Origin: Arion vulgaris
Taxonomy: Eukaryota > Mollusca > Gastropoda > Stylommatophora > Arionidae
DNA length: 64,000 nt
Reading direction: 5' to 3'
Assembly (NCBI GenBank): GCA_020796225.1
Contig: CM036755.1
Coordinates: 64,486,049 to 64,550,048, forward strand
The position numbers and the translations under genes were made by a program. This document shows, piece after piece, positions 1 through 10,885 of the stretch. Each line of letters opens with the position of its first letter. Within the stretch, counting starts at the first letter, position 1. The notes under the pieces are model-generated. The model saw nothing but the letters and a program-made list of their open reading frames with translations, was not told where the DNA came from and ran no database searches.

Positions 1-245
1 CCTGACAAGAATGCCCTGGTATCGCCTACTACAGAGAGCCACACAGAAAAAAGTATAATGAGTACAAGGCAAGAGGAAGACCACGCAAAAGATGGAGTGA
101 CTGCATCAAGAACAGCCTTACGAAAATGAATATCAGCTTACAAAGTGCCTTAAAACAAGCACACACAAGAACACTTTGCCTCCCCTGCCCCTCCAAACAC
201 TTCTATAAAGAAGTAAATGGTGGAAGAGAAGAAGAAGAATAACAA
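1..245 (+). mobile_element. non-LTR retrotransposon 3' end (fragment)
   Basis: Translation from about 67 to 241 gives the basic motif KARGRPRKRW, then about 45 residues ending in a GAA-rich stretch and a stop. This motif marks the extreme C-terminus of RT proteins of RTE/CR1-like elements. The left part is cut by the window edge, so family and length are unknown. Confidence 0.6.
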
Positions 246-326
246 AAGAACAGTAATTTTTCATGTCTCAACTGAATTGAACTGTCTAATGTTATCGGGG
301 GAGGGGATCGGGACGGAAAAAGTAAC

Positions 327-1240
327 ATTTAGTAGTATGAATTTAGTAGTATGAATTTAGTAGTATGAATTTAGTAGCATGAATTTAGTAGTATGAATTT
401 AGTAGTATGAATTTAGTAGTATGAATTTAGTAGTATGAATTTAGTAGTAGGAATTTAGTAGTATGAATTTAGTAGTATGAATTTAGTAGATGATTTAGTA
501 GTATGAATTTAGTAGTATGAATTTAGTAGTATGAATTTAGTAGTATGAATTTAGTAGTATGAATTTAGTAGTATGAATTTAGTAGTATGAATTTAGTAGT
601 ATGAATTTAGTAGTATGAATTTAGTAGTATGAATTTAGTAGTATGAATTTAGTAGTATGAATTTAGTAGTATGAATTTAGTAGTATGAATTTAGTAGTAG
701 AATTTAGTAGCATGAATTTAGTAGCATGAATTTAGTAGTATGAATTTAGTAGTATGAATTTAGTAGTATGAATTTAGTAGTATGAATTTAGTAGTATGAA
801 TTTAGTAGTATGAATTTAGTAGTATGAATTTAGTAGTATGAATTTAGTAGTATGAATTTAGTAGTATGAATTTAGTAGTATGGGAAATTTAGTAGTATGA
901 ATTTAGTAGTATGAATTTAGTAGTATGAATTTAGTAGTATGAATTTAGTAGTATGAATTTAGTAGTATGAATTTAGTAGTATGAATTTAGTAGTATGAAT
1001 TTAGTAGTATGAATTTAGTAGTATGAATTTAGTAGTATGAATTTAGTAGTATGAATTTAGTAGTATGAATTTAGTAGTATGAATTTAGTAGTATGAATTT
1101 AGTAGTATGAATTTAGTAGTATGATTTTAGTAGTATGAATTTAGTAGCATGAATTTAGTAGTATGAATTTAGTAGTATGAATTTAGTAGTATGAATTTAG
1201 TAGCATGAATTTAGTAGTATGAATTTAGTAGTATGAATTT
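327..1240. repeat. 14-bp minisatellite, about 65 copies
   Basis: The unit ATGAATTTAGTAGT is repeated almost perfectly for about 910 bp. Variants are few: GTAGC for GTAGT in several units, and short indels near 487, 697 and 882. The unit contains TAG, so there is no coding potential. High identity suggests recent expansion. Confidence 0.97.
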
Positions 1241-1249
1241 ATGTATGGG

Positions 1250-1829
1250 TTCACTGCTAAAAAGAGATGGAAATAGAATGAAGGAAAATAAAAGAACAAA
1301 CATGGCCTTACCAAAAAATTAAACAACTTAAAATAGTATGGAATAGAACTGATAAGATAACAAAGATTAGAATACTAACAGCATACATATTCTTAGTAAC
1401 ACCGTGTGGGTGTGAAGCATGGACATTTAACAAATTAGTTGGGAAACATACAAGTATATCTGCTTTTGAATAGAAGTGTTACAGAAGATTCGTCCATATA
1501 TCATGGACAGAGAAGAGAACAAATAGATATATCCAGAAAGAACTCAAAATCAAAGAAAACTGACATGCCACAAATAAGAATGAGAAAATTGAAGTATTTT
1601 AGACATATAAAAAGACATGAAGGATTGGAGAAGATCATTATGGAAGGAGCCATCCGGGCACCGATGAGAAGAGGAAGACCACCGAGAAGATGGAATCAAT
1701 ATATAACTGATGGTTTGAACTTGACGGGTGCATAGGCGGGACATCTATCCTAAGAGAGAGATAAAGTACGAAGGACTGTTAGCGTGGCAAAGTTCTGCTC
1801 ATTACAAGCTATTTGATAATGATGATATT
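1250..1829 (+). mobile_element. non-LTR family A, RT C-terminus, decayed
   Basis: The segment matches other family A copies at 19631, 21141, 43071 and 58055. It encodes pieces of the RT thumb and C-terminus (CYRRFVHISWTEKRTN, RYFRHIKRHEGLEKIIMEG in broken frames) and ends near a TGATGATGA tail. Several stops and frameshifts make it a pseudogene. The 14-bp array abuts its 5' side. Confidence 0.7.
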
Positions 1830-2435
1830 TCATGTGTGCTAGACGTGCGTCGTATAACCAAATGGAAAGTCTAAAATTTATTTTTAGTAACATATTGTTA
1901 TAGCTGCCACATTCTGACTCCTGTTTGGAGTGGGCAGAAAATCTTCAAACACTACAGTTCCTAAATGTTATGTCTCATTGGGGCCGAAGGGCACAAGCCC
2001 AAACGCTGCTGGATACTTGAAGAAGAACTTATGTCTTCAGTTTTAACCCTCCTACCCTCCCGGGTTCAGAAACGTCCCCTACGATTTCTCACTGAATCCA
2101 ACAAGCAATAAAATCTCGTTGATGACAGGGACATAATATCATTTTGAATTCTATCATCTGCCAAAAATGTTTCTACAAACCGTTTGAGACCTGTTGTCGA
2201 CAATTTCAATAAGTCCAGGTTATGAAATTATTTCATATATCTGATAGAAATGAGAATGACTGTAAGGCTACAGATTTTATAGATCGTGTCGAAAATTTTA
2301 AGCTGAAAATAAAATAAGGAAAGTGGACGATTGGGAGAAGGATTGGAAGAATCTGGTCTGTATTTTAGTTTGAGTTTGTGGAAAAATGAAAATTACGATA
2401 ATGTCCATTTTCTGACATATTTGTCCGAGATTTTA
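1830..2435. other. no recognised feature
   Basis: AT-rich sequence with scattered stops in all frames and no repeat matching elsewhere in the window. Nothing supports a gene. Confidence 0.5.
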
Positions 2436-2600
2436 TTAGTTATCGTTTATAGTTGCAAAGTTGCTGTTGTTGTTGTCCTTTGCATTCGTTTCGTTCTTTT
2501 CGACGAATTTGATCATTTTTATTGTAGTATATAATTGATCTTTGTCAAGAACGACTGTACATTGAACCCCGGTTCTTAGGCCCCTACATGTTAATGGCAC
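2436..2600 (-). mobile_element. SINE6 tail (fragment)
   Basis: The segment resembles the reverse complement of the SINE6 tail seen at 9075 and 63332: an AAGAACG...GATCTTTG block, the CGTTCGTT block and the stretch before the GAA repeats. The head is too diverged to call. Confidence 0.4.
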
Positions 2601-2844
2601 CGTATGCGATGTACAAAAATCTACAAATCTGAGGTGGTCAGACCGAATCAGATCAGATCTCGAGAAAATTGTGTTGATGGCTGCGGTAATACTGAGTAAA
2701 TTGGCGATTGAACAATACCTGTCTTCTCTCAATCGTCTATGGTACCATACGTGTGTAGGGTAGGTTATCCGAATTTTGGCTGACTGGAAATGTTTTGAGT
2801 CTTTCTCGCTGACAGTCAGTCCCTCACACTTTGTCTCTAGCTAA

Positions 2845-2975
2845 GTAAAACTGGATGTAAAAAGACAGATGATAAAAGTATTTTCTACCAACACTTTGTT
2901 ACCAGTGTCAAACTTGGCCCCTGAAAACATCACACCACAGAAAGCTCACCAGATGTGAAATGAGATGTCACTGTT
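2845..2975 (+). mobile_element. non-LTR family E, short RT fragment
   Basis: About 130 bp matches family E at 26876, covering the thumb segment that reads VKRQMIK, then LLPVSNL (compare LCYQCQTW at 26876) and the histidine/lysine-rich stretch after it. It is frameshifted and truncated on both sides. Confidence 0.55.
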
Positions 2976-2999
2976 AATACAGTCTTCACGCTCGTGTGT

Positions 3000-3275
3000 T
3001 GCCGGGACTCGCAAGGGGAGCAAAGAATAGTAACACTGCGACCTACAAGCATGTTGTAAGATGCGACTGAGGTAGGGGCCTAGGGAAACTACTCTAGTAA
3101 ATAAAAAGTGTAACAGAAATCAGATGTGCTTGGCCTGCTTGTATGCGCATAATTGGCACAATGTACAATCACTCTTAGACTCAAATCCCATACAAATCCC
3201 AAAGAATTGTTTATTAAGTAGTCGATGGGGAGAGTTCAACAAAGAAGAAGAAGATGAAGAAGTAATTGATGTGGA
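3000..3275 (+). mobile_element. SINE6-P copy
   Basis: Interspersed repeat with a head containing TGCCGGG...GCAAAGAATAGTA, a central TGTAAGATGCGACTGAGG block and a GAAGAAGAAGATGAAGAAG tail. It is repeated at 41735 (+), 8135 (-) and 31512 (-). It shares its central CGTAAGAGGCGACTAAGG-like block with the longer SINE6-D form, so the two are subfamilies. Confidence 0.65.
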
Positions 3276-3289
3276 ATACATTCACTGAT

Positions 3290-3530
3290 TGAATGAGTTT
3301 AGAATTACACGTTACACAAGTAGAACTGCATGCATGAGTAGAAGAGTTAGGAATCTTGTTTAACGAACAAGCCATATGAACCATCAGTATGCTTAGCCTT
3401 CGACATCTGTTTGGGGAGACTGAGCACCTATGGGTCTTTCCGGAGTGCTTTGATGTGCATTAACAACATTTGCTGAATTTGAGTTAACAAAATAGAACTT
3501 ACACATATCAACAGTTGTGTCACTAGTATT
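3290..3530 (+). mobile_element. non-LTR family U, 3' fragment
   Basis: Decayed copy of the family U C-terminal region. Residual pieces correspond to RATGTISMQTL and HLFGDT at 31860-31950. Several indels are present and no ORF is open. Confidence 0.5.
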
Positions 3531-3639
3531 AACGACACCAAGTGCATTAGTTAATTGTACAAGTCAGTCAGTCTTTCTTATCTTATCTTATCTTAACCAC
3601 ATTCGCCGTTGAAGCGCCGTGGGGAGAGTTAGTTTTCTA

Positions 3640-4047
3640 TCTTGTGCCAGGTGTGTTGAGCTTGACATTGTCAGTCCATGCTTTCGCAGGGACTCTGATA
3701 TGTTATCTATCCATCGTGTTCTTGGCCTGCCTCGTGCTCTGCGTCCTTGTAGCGTTGACAGCTTTTCGTAGACATCTCATTTCACATGTTGTAATCTTCC
3801 TTTCTTGCGTCTTAGTCAGGGGCCATGTTTGTCACTGATAGCATAGAGTTGGAATAAATATGCCATTTATCAGTTGTCGTTTGTCTGTCATGTTAATGCT
3901 TCGATGTTTTAATAGTGGTGACAGTTGGTATGTCAATGCGTTTGTCTTCTGGCATCTAGTCTCGATTTCTCTGTCCATCTTTCCATCTGCTGTGAATATA
4001 CTCCAGAGATATTTGAATTCTGAGTCTGTTGTATTCTTACGCCAGTA
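3640..4047 (-). mobile_element. non-LTR family E, RT fragment
   Basis: On the minus strand 4050-3832 reads through the RT thumb with SEFKYLWSIFTADG, close to the usual YLGS-type motif, and FIPTLCYQ before the stop. The remaining part continues in shifted frames toward 3640. It abuts the family V fragment starting at 4048 in the opposite orientation. Confidence 0.65.
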
Positions 4048-4590
4048 CATGGCGGTAAGTAAACGATGGTTTGGCTGGAATCAACGAATTTTACCCATGT
4101 GTATTTTCTCAGTGACTCAATGGGTATGTTCAGGAAGATTGAAACAGGATGGGTTAGGAGACATTGGATGTAGTCGCTGGGGAGGTCTAAGATGACAAAG
4201 ATCAGTTTTATTTTGTGCCAGGCATGCGGGTGTAAGGGAAAATGATTGCGCTGATAGGCTTGCATGTATGGCTACTGTACAAAATGGGCGAGCAATCGAC
4301 CAGGCTGATATAAATTCCATAAGGGAGAAAGGCCATGTACATGTTTCAAGTAATAGGGGTGAATCTACAACACTAACCAGACTGCAAGAATTCCAAGTCA
4401 AGTGTGGTGTAGCTCGACAAGAACACTATGCTGGTAGACAAAGAAGAATAGTAAACCAACAAAGAACCGAGGTCGTTAGTCACCACACGATAAGAGACAT
4501 ACTGAGGGGGAGATCAGAGCACTTATGAATTAATTGGTTCGACGTGCAGTGATGATGATCCGACGACTAAATTTAAAAATACTAAAAACA
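4048..4590 (+). mobile_element. non-LTR family V, RNase H and 3' end
   Basis: Corresponds to the 3' third of the larger family V copy at 28608-30123. In several frames it carries the end of the RNase H domain (the segment around SDSMSMLRKIETG, then a GHAGVRGN-like stretch) and the C-terminal part with STTLTRLQE and RQRRIVNQQRT. It ends close to the family's GATCCGACGACTAAA terminus. It is non-functional because of frameshifts. Confidence 0.7.
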
Positions 4591-4635
4591 AATCAGACAA
4601 ATCTCTTCTCGTCGTATCAGAACGGATGCAACCCT

Positions 4636-4722
4636 TAGTGAACAGGAACATATACACGAATATCTCAGCACTTAGTGAACATGAACATATACACGAATAT
4701 CTCAGCACTTAGTGAACATTTC
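4636..4722. repeat. 37-bp tandem duplication
   Basis: A 37-bp segment beginning GAACATATACACGAATATC is repeated about 2.3 times with one or two substitutions. It directly follows the family V fragment. Confidence 0.85.
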
Positions 4723-5345
4723 AGCTAAATTCGAATTCTCCATTTCTGACATACATTCCTAGCTGTAGATTTGAGAGAATGATTCCATCAAAGGCAGTAA
4801 ATATTTTAGTGTCACTCCTACTAATGGTGTCACGAAGTGCAATCCTTACCTTCCACATCCCACGGGTGACACCTAAACTATTTTTTAAAGTACAATATGG
4901 CGGCTAACACCCTATTCCCTAGCAACACGACATTGTGTGCTTCTATGCGTTCGTTCTTATCAACCAAGTTAACCATCATTTGGTCGTCGTGGACTGGACG
5001 GCTCCTGATACTATTGATTGTTACTCAACTGTTAACCTTTATAAACTAACATCACTCAAACACGTACCATACAATCTGGCTTAGACGATCATGTCTCTCC
5101 TTAACTCTGAATCTCTTCGTTGTGCATTTCATCATTTCTGACGCTGTTCTCTTATCGAAACATCATATTAGACTATCTAATATCTTTTACCTTCCACGAT
5201 CAGGTCTTTCATTTAATCTGGTCGTTGCCACTAAATGTTCCAAACCATCTCTTCACATTATGTGCCCTAAGAACATTGTTGTATAATTATTATTTCTTTG
5301 ATCATGTTTCAATGTGTTCAACTCTCTCTTAACCACTTCACTTCG
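4723..5345. other. no recognised feature
   Basis: Unique-looking sequence with no ORF supported by any motif. A stretch near 4940-5010 faintly resembles the SINE6 tail on the minus strand but is too short to call. Confidence 0.45.
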
Positions 5346-5349
5346 TAAT

Positions 5350-5650
5350 GTCCTTTACCTCAGAACTCATGCAAGTTGCACTGTATACTGTGTTCCTTTA
5401 CCTCAGAACTCATGCAAGTTGCACTGTATACTGTGTTACTTTACCTCAGAACTCATGCAAGTTGCACTGTATACTGTGTTACTTTATCTCAGAACTCATG
5501 CAAGTTGCACTGTATACTGTGTTACTTTACCTCAGGACTCATGCAAGTTGCACTGGATATTGTGTTACTTTACCTCAGGACTCATGCAAGTTGCACTGGA
5601 TACTGTGTTACTTTACCTCAGGACTCATGCAAGTTGCACTGGATACTGTT
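5350..5650. repeat. 43-bp minisatellite, about 7 copies
   Basis: Units start at 5361, 5404 and onward with period 43, each containing CTCATGCAAGTTGCACTG. Two sub-blocks differ by single changes (TCAGAACTC with CTGTATACT, and TCAGGACTC with CTGGATACT). Because 43 is not a multiple of three and the unit lacks stops, three overlapping frames are open; they are not genes. Confidence 0.95.
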
Positions 5651-5652
5651 TT

Positions 5653-5900
5653 AGTGAGCGTCTGTAGCTTAAGTGGTAGTAAGCTTGATCAAACCAATCG
5701 TACCTAGTTCAAACTCACGGCGGGCAAGTTTGGGAAACAATTATTCCCTTGTATTTTACGAACGTAAAAATAGACCTCACCGTTCAGGAAGCAATGGCAA
5801 ACTACTGAACGTATAAGTGGTGCCTAGAAAATCAACGACTAGTTTACTGTTGTTGATGGCTAAGTCATGTAAAGTATATACTATGATTTTCATTTCATAC
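5653..5900 (+). mobile_element. SINE1, tRNA-derived
   Basis: The head carries an A-box-like TAGCTTAAGTGGTAG and a B-box-like AGTTCAAACTC about 35 bp later, as in RNA polymerase III promoters of tRNA-derived SINEs. The body holds AAAGCAATGGCAAACTACTG and GAAAATCAACGACT blocks shared with copies at 46205, 47385, 49565, 56797 and 57937. It ends near ATTTTCATTTC. Confidence 0.8.
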
Positions 5901-6461
5901 TGAATTAGTCAGTATGCTGGAAGGGCGTTATCTTAAAACGTGTAGCGAGTCAGTATATGCGTTCACAAGGGCGAAGAGGTTTATAGCACTATCATTTATT
6001 GTTGCTTTTCTTCACTGTCCGTGTAATTGTCAACATTTTTTGTAACCCACATCTCTGTGACTTCTAACGTTCTTATTGAGTGTGTGTTTATTGTCCACGA
6101 TTCGCTGCATAATTCGATAAACTTTAATACAATACTGGGAAAAAACCACACAAAAATAATTAAAAGAAGGCAGGATCACTAAAAAATGAAGCAGTAAAAA
6201 TCAGCAATATAGCACGATGAAGCATGACAAGCTTAACTAAAGATCGTGATCTTGTGGCACAGAAAGAAGTTAGAATATCTGGAGGTTTCAATCACTTCCA
6301 AATGATCTGTACTCAGAAGAAACCGTGCGTGTGATCAATACAGTCAGAAATTTGCACTTGATCTGAATACGATTGAAAAATGCAATAACATTGCTGGAAA
6401 AAAATAAGTAATATGAATACATATGTTGGACATTCTGGGCTTTCATTTTTTAATATGCATA
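5901..6461. other. no recognised feature
   Basis: AT-rich sequence without open frames of note or matches to other repeats in the window. Confidence 0.5.
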
Positions 6462-6932
6462 AAAGTGATCAAATGCTATATATATCCTATATTAATGTAT
6501 AGCTTGGAAACATGGACAATGAACAATCAGTTAGAACAGAATTGATGCATTTGAGATGTGGATATATAGAAGAATAGGCAGAGTTTCATGAACAAAAAAA
6601 ACAGACAAATAAACAAGTTTTAGGAAAACTAGGCATGAAGAAACAATTATTAAGAGAAATAAAAATCAGACAAGTAAAGTATTTTGGGCAAATAAAAAGA
6701 CATGACACCATGATAAAATCTTTACTAGGGGGGAAAGTTGAAGGGGGGAAGAGCAAGAGGAAGACCGAGAGATAATTGGGAGTTAAATTTAAAGAAATGG
6801 ACAGGATATAGTCTGGCAGAGTGCAACACCAAGGCGAAAGTTAGAGGATGCTGGGGATTCATTGCAGCCAACCTTCAATTTGGAGACGGCACCTGATGAT
6901 GAAGATGATGATGATGATGATGATGATAAAAG
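6462..6932 (+). mobile_element. non-LTR family F, RT C-terminus and 3' tail
   Basis: Encodes, with frameshifts, the C-terminal RT region containing KQTNKQVLGKLGMKKQLLRE and IKRHDTMIKSLL, and ends in a GATGATGATGATG microsatellite at 6895-6926 typical of RTE/CR1-like 3' ends. The same family occurs on the minus strand at 40946-41552. Confidence 0.75.
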
Positions 6933-7009
6933 TGATGGGAAATGACCCTGGACACCAAAAACAAAAGCTGGAGATATTTCAAAATATTTTTTACAATGTT
7001 GCTGCTGTT

Positions 7010-7345
7010 GTGGTACCGATTTTTAGGGCGGTGTAGGACAAGTGGGACGTGAGTCTGAGGAATTTAACTCCCTGTGGACTAAACGCCACACTACGTGACT
7101 TTGGGTTAGATGCCTTTTTACCAGGAGCCACACTAAATGGCGTTTTTTATTCAAAAACAAATGACTTGTAAAAACATGACTTTTGCCCTGGTCCAATAAA
7201 AATTAAGGGTCCCATGGCTAGTCCAAGCTGTTTAAGTTAGGATTTTTCATTTATGTCTACAATCAAAAAATCCTTGGTCTTACCGAGAATTGAACACCGG
7301 TCTCTTGAATGAGAACCGAGCTATAATCCAATCTGCTAGACGTTT
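7010..7345 (-). mobile_element. SINE2, tRNA-derived
   Basis: On the minus strand the head shows TAGCAGATTGG (A-box-like) and GTGTTCAATTC (contains the B-box consensus GTTCRANNC). The 3' part holds ACTTTTGCCCTGGTCC and GTGGCGTTTAGTCCAC blocks (either strand) shared with copies at 32105, 42545 and 44036, and it ends at a CCTACACCGCCCTAAA motif. Confidence 0.75.
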
Positions 7346-7361
7346 CTCTCAAACTATATGT

Positions 7362-7716
7362 TTAAGAAACATACTGCGAATATTTGGGAAAAATACAACA
7401 GAAATCGAAGAACTTTTATAATGAGCAAACTGTGCATTGACTGGAGACCACAATTAAAAGAGGAAAATGGAGGTGGATTGACAATGTAAATCGTATGCCG
7501 GTAGTAACATTGGCTTTAACAGTTCTCTGTTGGACAGCGGATGTAAGAAGAAGGTCTGGGTGTCCAAAGGAAATATGAAGAATAACTGGGGACAGAAAGT
7601 TGAATGATTGTGGCTTGACATGGAAAACAATTGGCAGAAAAGTGAGATAACGACATCAATGGAAATCTCTTGTGGAAGACTTATGTGCCAAATGGGACAC
7701 GAACAAGATTTAGTTA
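7362..7716 (+). mobile_element. non-LTR family G, RT C-terminus
   Basis: Plus-strand reading in broken frames gives KWRWIDNV, VTLALTVL and WKSLVEDLCAKWD, matching the usual C-terminus of RT proteins with a GRP-RETW-type motif and a final W..L...LC. A copy in the opposite orientation lies at 16270-16690. A hAT-1 element begins 8 bp after its end. Confidence 0.6.
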
Positions 7717-7724
7717 TATTTGTC

Positions 7725-7888
7725 CAGTGGCGGCTCGTCATTAAGGGCCAGTGGGGCCGGACCCCATCAAAAATAATGTATAATGTGTATTTTTTATTTT
7801 ATAGATTAAAATATAGCAACCAAAAACCATGATTTATCCGGAAAAAATGTCTGGCCCCACCACCAAAAATGATCACGAGCCGTCACTG
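7725..7888. mobile_element. hAT-1 miniature inverted-repeat element
   Basis: The ends are inverted: left CAGTGGCGGCTCGTCATTA, right (reverse complement) CAGTGACGGCTCGTGATCA. It is 164 bp long and AT-rich inside. Flanking 8-mers TATTTGTC and GATTTATC agree at 6 of 8 positions, consistent with an old 8-bp duplication as made by hAT transposases. A younger copy lies at 41353-41508. Confidence 0.82.
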
Positions 7889-8134
7889 GATTTATCTTAT
7901 TACAACATGTGAATAACTAAACAAGCATTAAGTAGAAAAAATCTTTTGAAATAATTTAGTAAATAATTTTATAAATAATTTATAAAAACGATTACGAGCC
8001 GCCAATGATATGAAACACGTACCGTGGCTGTTAAAAACTAAAATACGCATAGTTTTCACTTTTACTGAGAACTTACCGTGTGACGTTTGTTGGGATAACA
8101 CTGAGCATCAGTTTTATAAGTCTGCTCCGAGTTA

Positions 8135-8430
8135 TATTTTTCTTCTTCTTCCACTCCATATCAACCACTTATTAACCATTCTGTGTGGTTTGTATGTAAT
8201 CTGAGCCTAAGAGTGATTGTACGTTGTGCCAGATAGGCGTCTACAAGTAGGCCAGCACATCCGATTTCTGAGATGCTTTTTATTTACTAGGTAGTTTCCT
8301 AGGTTCTACATCATGCCTCTTACGACATGCCTCTTACGACATGCACTATAGGTCTCATTGGTACTATTCTTTGCTTCCCTTGCAGGCCCCGGTACCACTC
8401 GGCGCTCCGATTATATGACATCGGCTCAGT
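8135..8430 (-). mobile_element. SINE6-P copy
   Basis: Minus-strand copy with the TTCTTCTTC end at the left and the head (reverse of CGAGTGGTACCGGGGCC) at the right near 8395-8420. A short internal duplication of CCTCTTACGACATG is seen at 8322-8343. Confidence 0.7.
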
Positions 8431-8464
8431 AAACAAAAACTAGATTGGGGCAAATAATGATAAA

Positions 8465-8692
8465 CCTATCAAAGAAGAAAGATCTAAAAGTACCAAAAGG
8501 CGAAGCAGTGACTTCATTACACCGAGTTTCCCCATATGACTCCGCCCTTGTCACCAGAGATGGCACTGCATTTGCTGAGAATGTTGCACAAAGCACAACT
8601 CCGCAGCTTCAGCAACAATCATATGAATCTCATTAAAAAATTGCAAGCGTGAATCCGTCCAGATTTAAACCCAGCAACTTCATCATAGAAAC
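8465..8692 (-). mobile_element. SINE3, tRNA-derived (diverged)
   Basis: Reverse-strand relative of the copies at 27254, 33235, 33610 and 57228. Shared blocks include ACTTCATTACACC (the AT-rich 3' end), TTTCCCCATATG and GCACAAAGCACAACTCCG-like stretches. The tRNA-like head at the right end is poorly preserved. The small open frame across it is a by-product. Confidence 0.65.
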
Positions 8693-8699
8693 CCTAACC

Positions 8700-9451
8700 C
8701 AGTAGTTCTCAAACTTGCTGAAGTCGTGGTACACTTGAACTCGTACAAAAAACTTGATAAATAAAATGCAAAGAGCAAAAATAAATACCAAAATAATATG
8801 AAAATGCTACATATCTTTATTCATCTTACAATTTATGCCTATGAGAAGTATAGTTATAACGTATCAACACGTCTTTAGCCCAAAGAGGAGATATAATAAT
8901 AAACGACTAAACACGTCTTTATCCTAAAGAGGAGATATAATAATAAACGACTAAACGCGTCTTTAGCAGTGACCGGAAGAAAAACTAAACACGTCTTTAG
9001 CAGCGAAAAGGTTAAAAATGCTAATTATTCTTTCGAAAACGTATGAAAAATAATCAGAATTTCCGCAATTTGCTTCTTCTTTGCGTTCGTTCTTTACGAC
9101 CAATTTTAATCACTATTTGTGATATTTTTGATCTTTGCCAAGAACGTGTATACGTTGCACATTGGTTTGTAGGCCCCTAAACGCATAGACTTCTACACGT
9201 TTAGGACACATGCATCGATTTCAGCCAAACCTCCTTAGTCGCCTCTTACGACATGCGTGGCAGGTAACAGTGGTTCTATTCTTTACAATCCAAATTTGGG
9301 CCCCGGTAACCACTCGGGCGACCGCAATTTGCTAAAACTTGCTGGCCGCTGGCACCGCGTTGTCGACCCCTAATCTGGGATTTCCTAGGGCGCACTTAGG
9401 AATGTCACCGGGCACACTGGTGTTCCTGAGCACACCCTTTGAGAACCATTG
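8700..9451. mobile_element. hAT-4 non-autonomous element, interrupted
   Basis: The left end CAGTAGTTCTCAAACTTG is inverted relative to the right end, whose reverse complement is CAATGGTTCTCAAAGGGTG. Such NGTTCTCAAA ends are common in hAT elements. The interior is AT-rich, non-coding, and holds about three copies of a 33-46 bp unit with ACACGTCTTTAG (8869-9000). A SINE6-D copy is inserted at 9075-9321. I cannot see a convincing 8-bp duplication. Confidence 0.6.
9075..9321 (-). mobile_element. SINE6-D copy inside hAT-4
   Basis: Minus-strand copy with the GAA-repeat end (TTCTTCTTT) at the left and the head GGTCGCCCGAGTGGTTACCG at the right (reverse complement). It is flanked by the perfect 12-bp duplication CCGCAATTTGCT at 9063-9074 and 9322-9333, as expected for target-primed insertion by a LINE machinery. 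Central block: TCGTAAGAGGCGACTAAGG. Confidence 0.85.
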
Positions 9452-9816
9452 TGTAACAAATCAATAATAAAATGTAAACAACGATGATAGAAAACAGATA
9501 ACAGAATAATAAAAATAGATATGCACTTTGAATAAAGACATGCTATGCACGAAAGATTATCTGCTTATACGTTGTCTAGTGTATATTGTCCTGATTCGGG
9601 AATAAAAAGAGTAGTACTTTTTTCTTTGGGTAATTCGCATCTGAAAAATATTGATCATCAGAGATCGATGTTTAGAATCTTCATTAATCTGTGAAATAAT
9701 TGACAGCTGTGATTTTGTCTCACTCAGTTCTATGGAAAGGATATCGAATTGTGAGCCTTTTATCGTGAGCTGTGTCCGTGTTAGAAATTTATGATTCATT
9801 ACACTAATTTCTCATT
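9452..9816. other. no recognised feature
   Basis: Contains a short minus-strand open frame without motifs; nothing supports a gene. Confidence 0.45.
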
Positions 9817-9824
9817 GTCTAGTA

Positions 9825-10264
9825 CAACGTTTCACAAAGTGGGCGCTGAGGCGTTCTAGGGGGGCGTTAGTGGGTTCCGAAGAATTTGGGGGTGTTCTGG
9901 AGATTAGGGGTCGTTGGCTCCTTCAAGAAGAAATTAACAATAAATATTTTGAAATAAATTATTTTCGTGATTTTGCGATTGAATAATCATTTAAAAATTT
10001 GAATTCTGCAATTTAAAATTCATCTTATGTCCATCTTACACGACACATTTTTTCAGCAATTTTCTATTTCATGCATATAATCATTTGAAAATTGACCATG
10101 TATAACAAAAATATATATTTATCAATTTTCTATGTCAAAGAGAAAATAGTGCATGTATATATGGGGAAGGGGGGCGTTAACAAACTGTTATAATGTGGAG
10201 AGGGCGTTACAAAGTTTATGTTGTGCAAAGTGGGCGGTGGGTTGAAAAAGTTTGGGAACCCATG
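9825..10264. mobile_element. hAT-3 non-autonomous element
   Basis: Ends are CAACGTTTCACAAAGTGGGC at the left and (reverse complement) CATGGGTTCCCAAACTTTTT at the right, with GGGGGGCGTTA blocks just inside both ends. Flanking 8-mers GTCTAGTA and GTCTTGTA agree at 7 of 8. It is about 440 bp and non-coding. A second copy in reverse orientation is at 38311-38824. Confidence 0.78.
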
Positions 10265-10344
10265 GTCTTGTAGGTTAATGATGAAAGAGTTTGCTTATTT
10301 GTTAGTTTCTATTTATTGGTTTATTTTGGTATGCATCGGAAACG

Positions 10345-10460
10345 TCAGTGGTTAACGGGGACCAAATTATGGATATAAAGAATAGTATAAATGTTACCTG
10401 TCACGCATGTCGTAAGACCGACTAAGGAGGTTCTGCCTGGGGATAACTACCTCGCACCGT
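10345..10460 (+). mobile_element. SINE6-D head (fragment)
   Basis: Contains AGTGGTTAACGGGGACC, a TAAAGAATAG block and CACGCATGTCGTAAGACCGACTAAGG, matching the first ~110 bp of SINE6-D. The tail is missing. Confidence 0.65.
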
Positions 10461-10486
10461 AAATGCACTAAATAGCTACAGAAACC

Positions 10487-10683
10487 ATCATCATCAAGTA
10501 GCCTGTCTCTTCCGGAACTTGGCTCCTATGACAGCAGCACTGAAAAAATCTCTGTTCTGAGCAAGTTGACCGGCGTCAGCAGCAGTCATTCTCAGATCGT
10601 TAACGACATCTTGCACCCATCGTCTTCTAGGTCTTCCTCTCATTTTATACAGAAACCACAAAGCTACAGAAACCACAACCAAG
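10487..10683 (-). mobile_element. non-LTR family A2, RT C-terminus
   Basis: An open minus-strand stretch reads MRGRPRRRWVQDVVNDL, MTAADAGQLAQNRDFF and ends FRKRQAT before a stop, followed by a short ATGATGATGG tail. It is the last ~55 codons of the RT ORF. A longer copy lies at 44969-45395. Confidence 0.8.
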
Positions 10684-10885
10684 AAAATTCATAGCTCGCC
10701 ACCCTTGGAAGAATATGGACCCCGCAGAGAGGGAGACGGAGAGCAAGAGGATGGGGAGAGAGTGAGATCTGGAAAGGATGGCCTTGTAGAGTCGGGCTTG
10801 GAAGGCCTTAGTTGCAGACGTATGCCTCCCTAGGCGCGAAAAGGGAAGAAGGTACGCATTGGACACTTTTCTTCACTTGCTTTAA

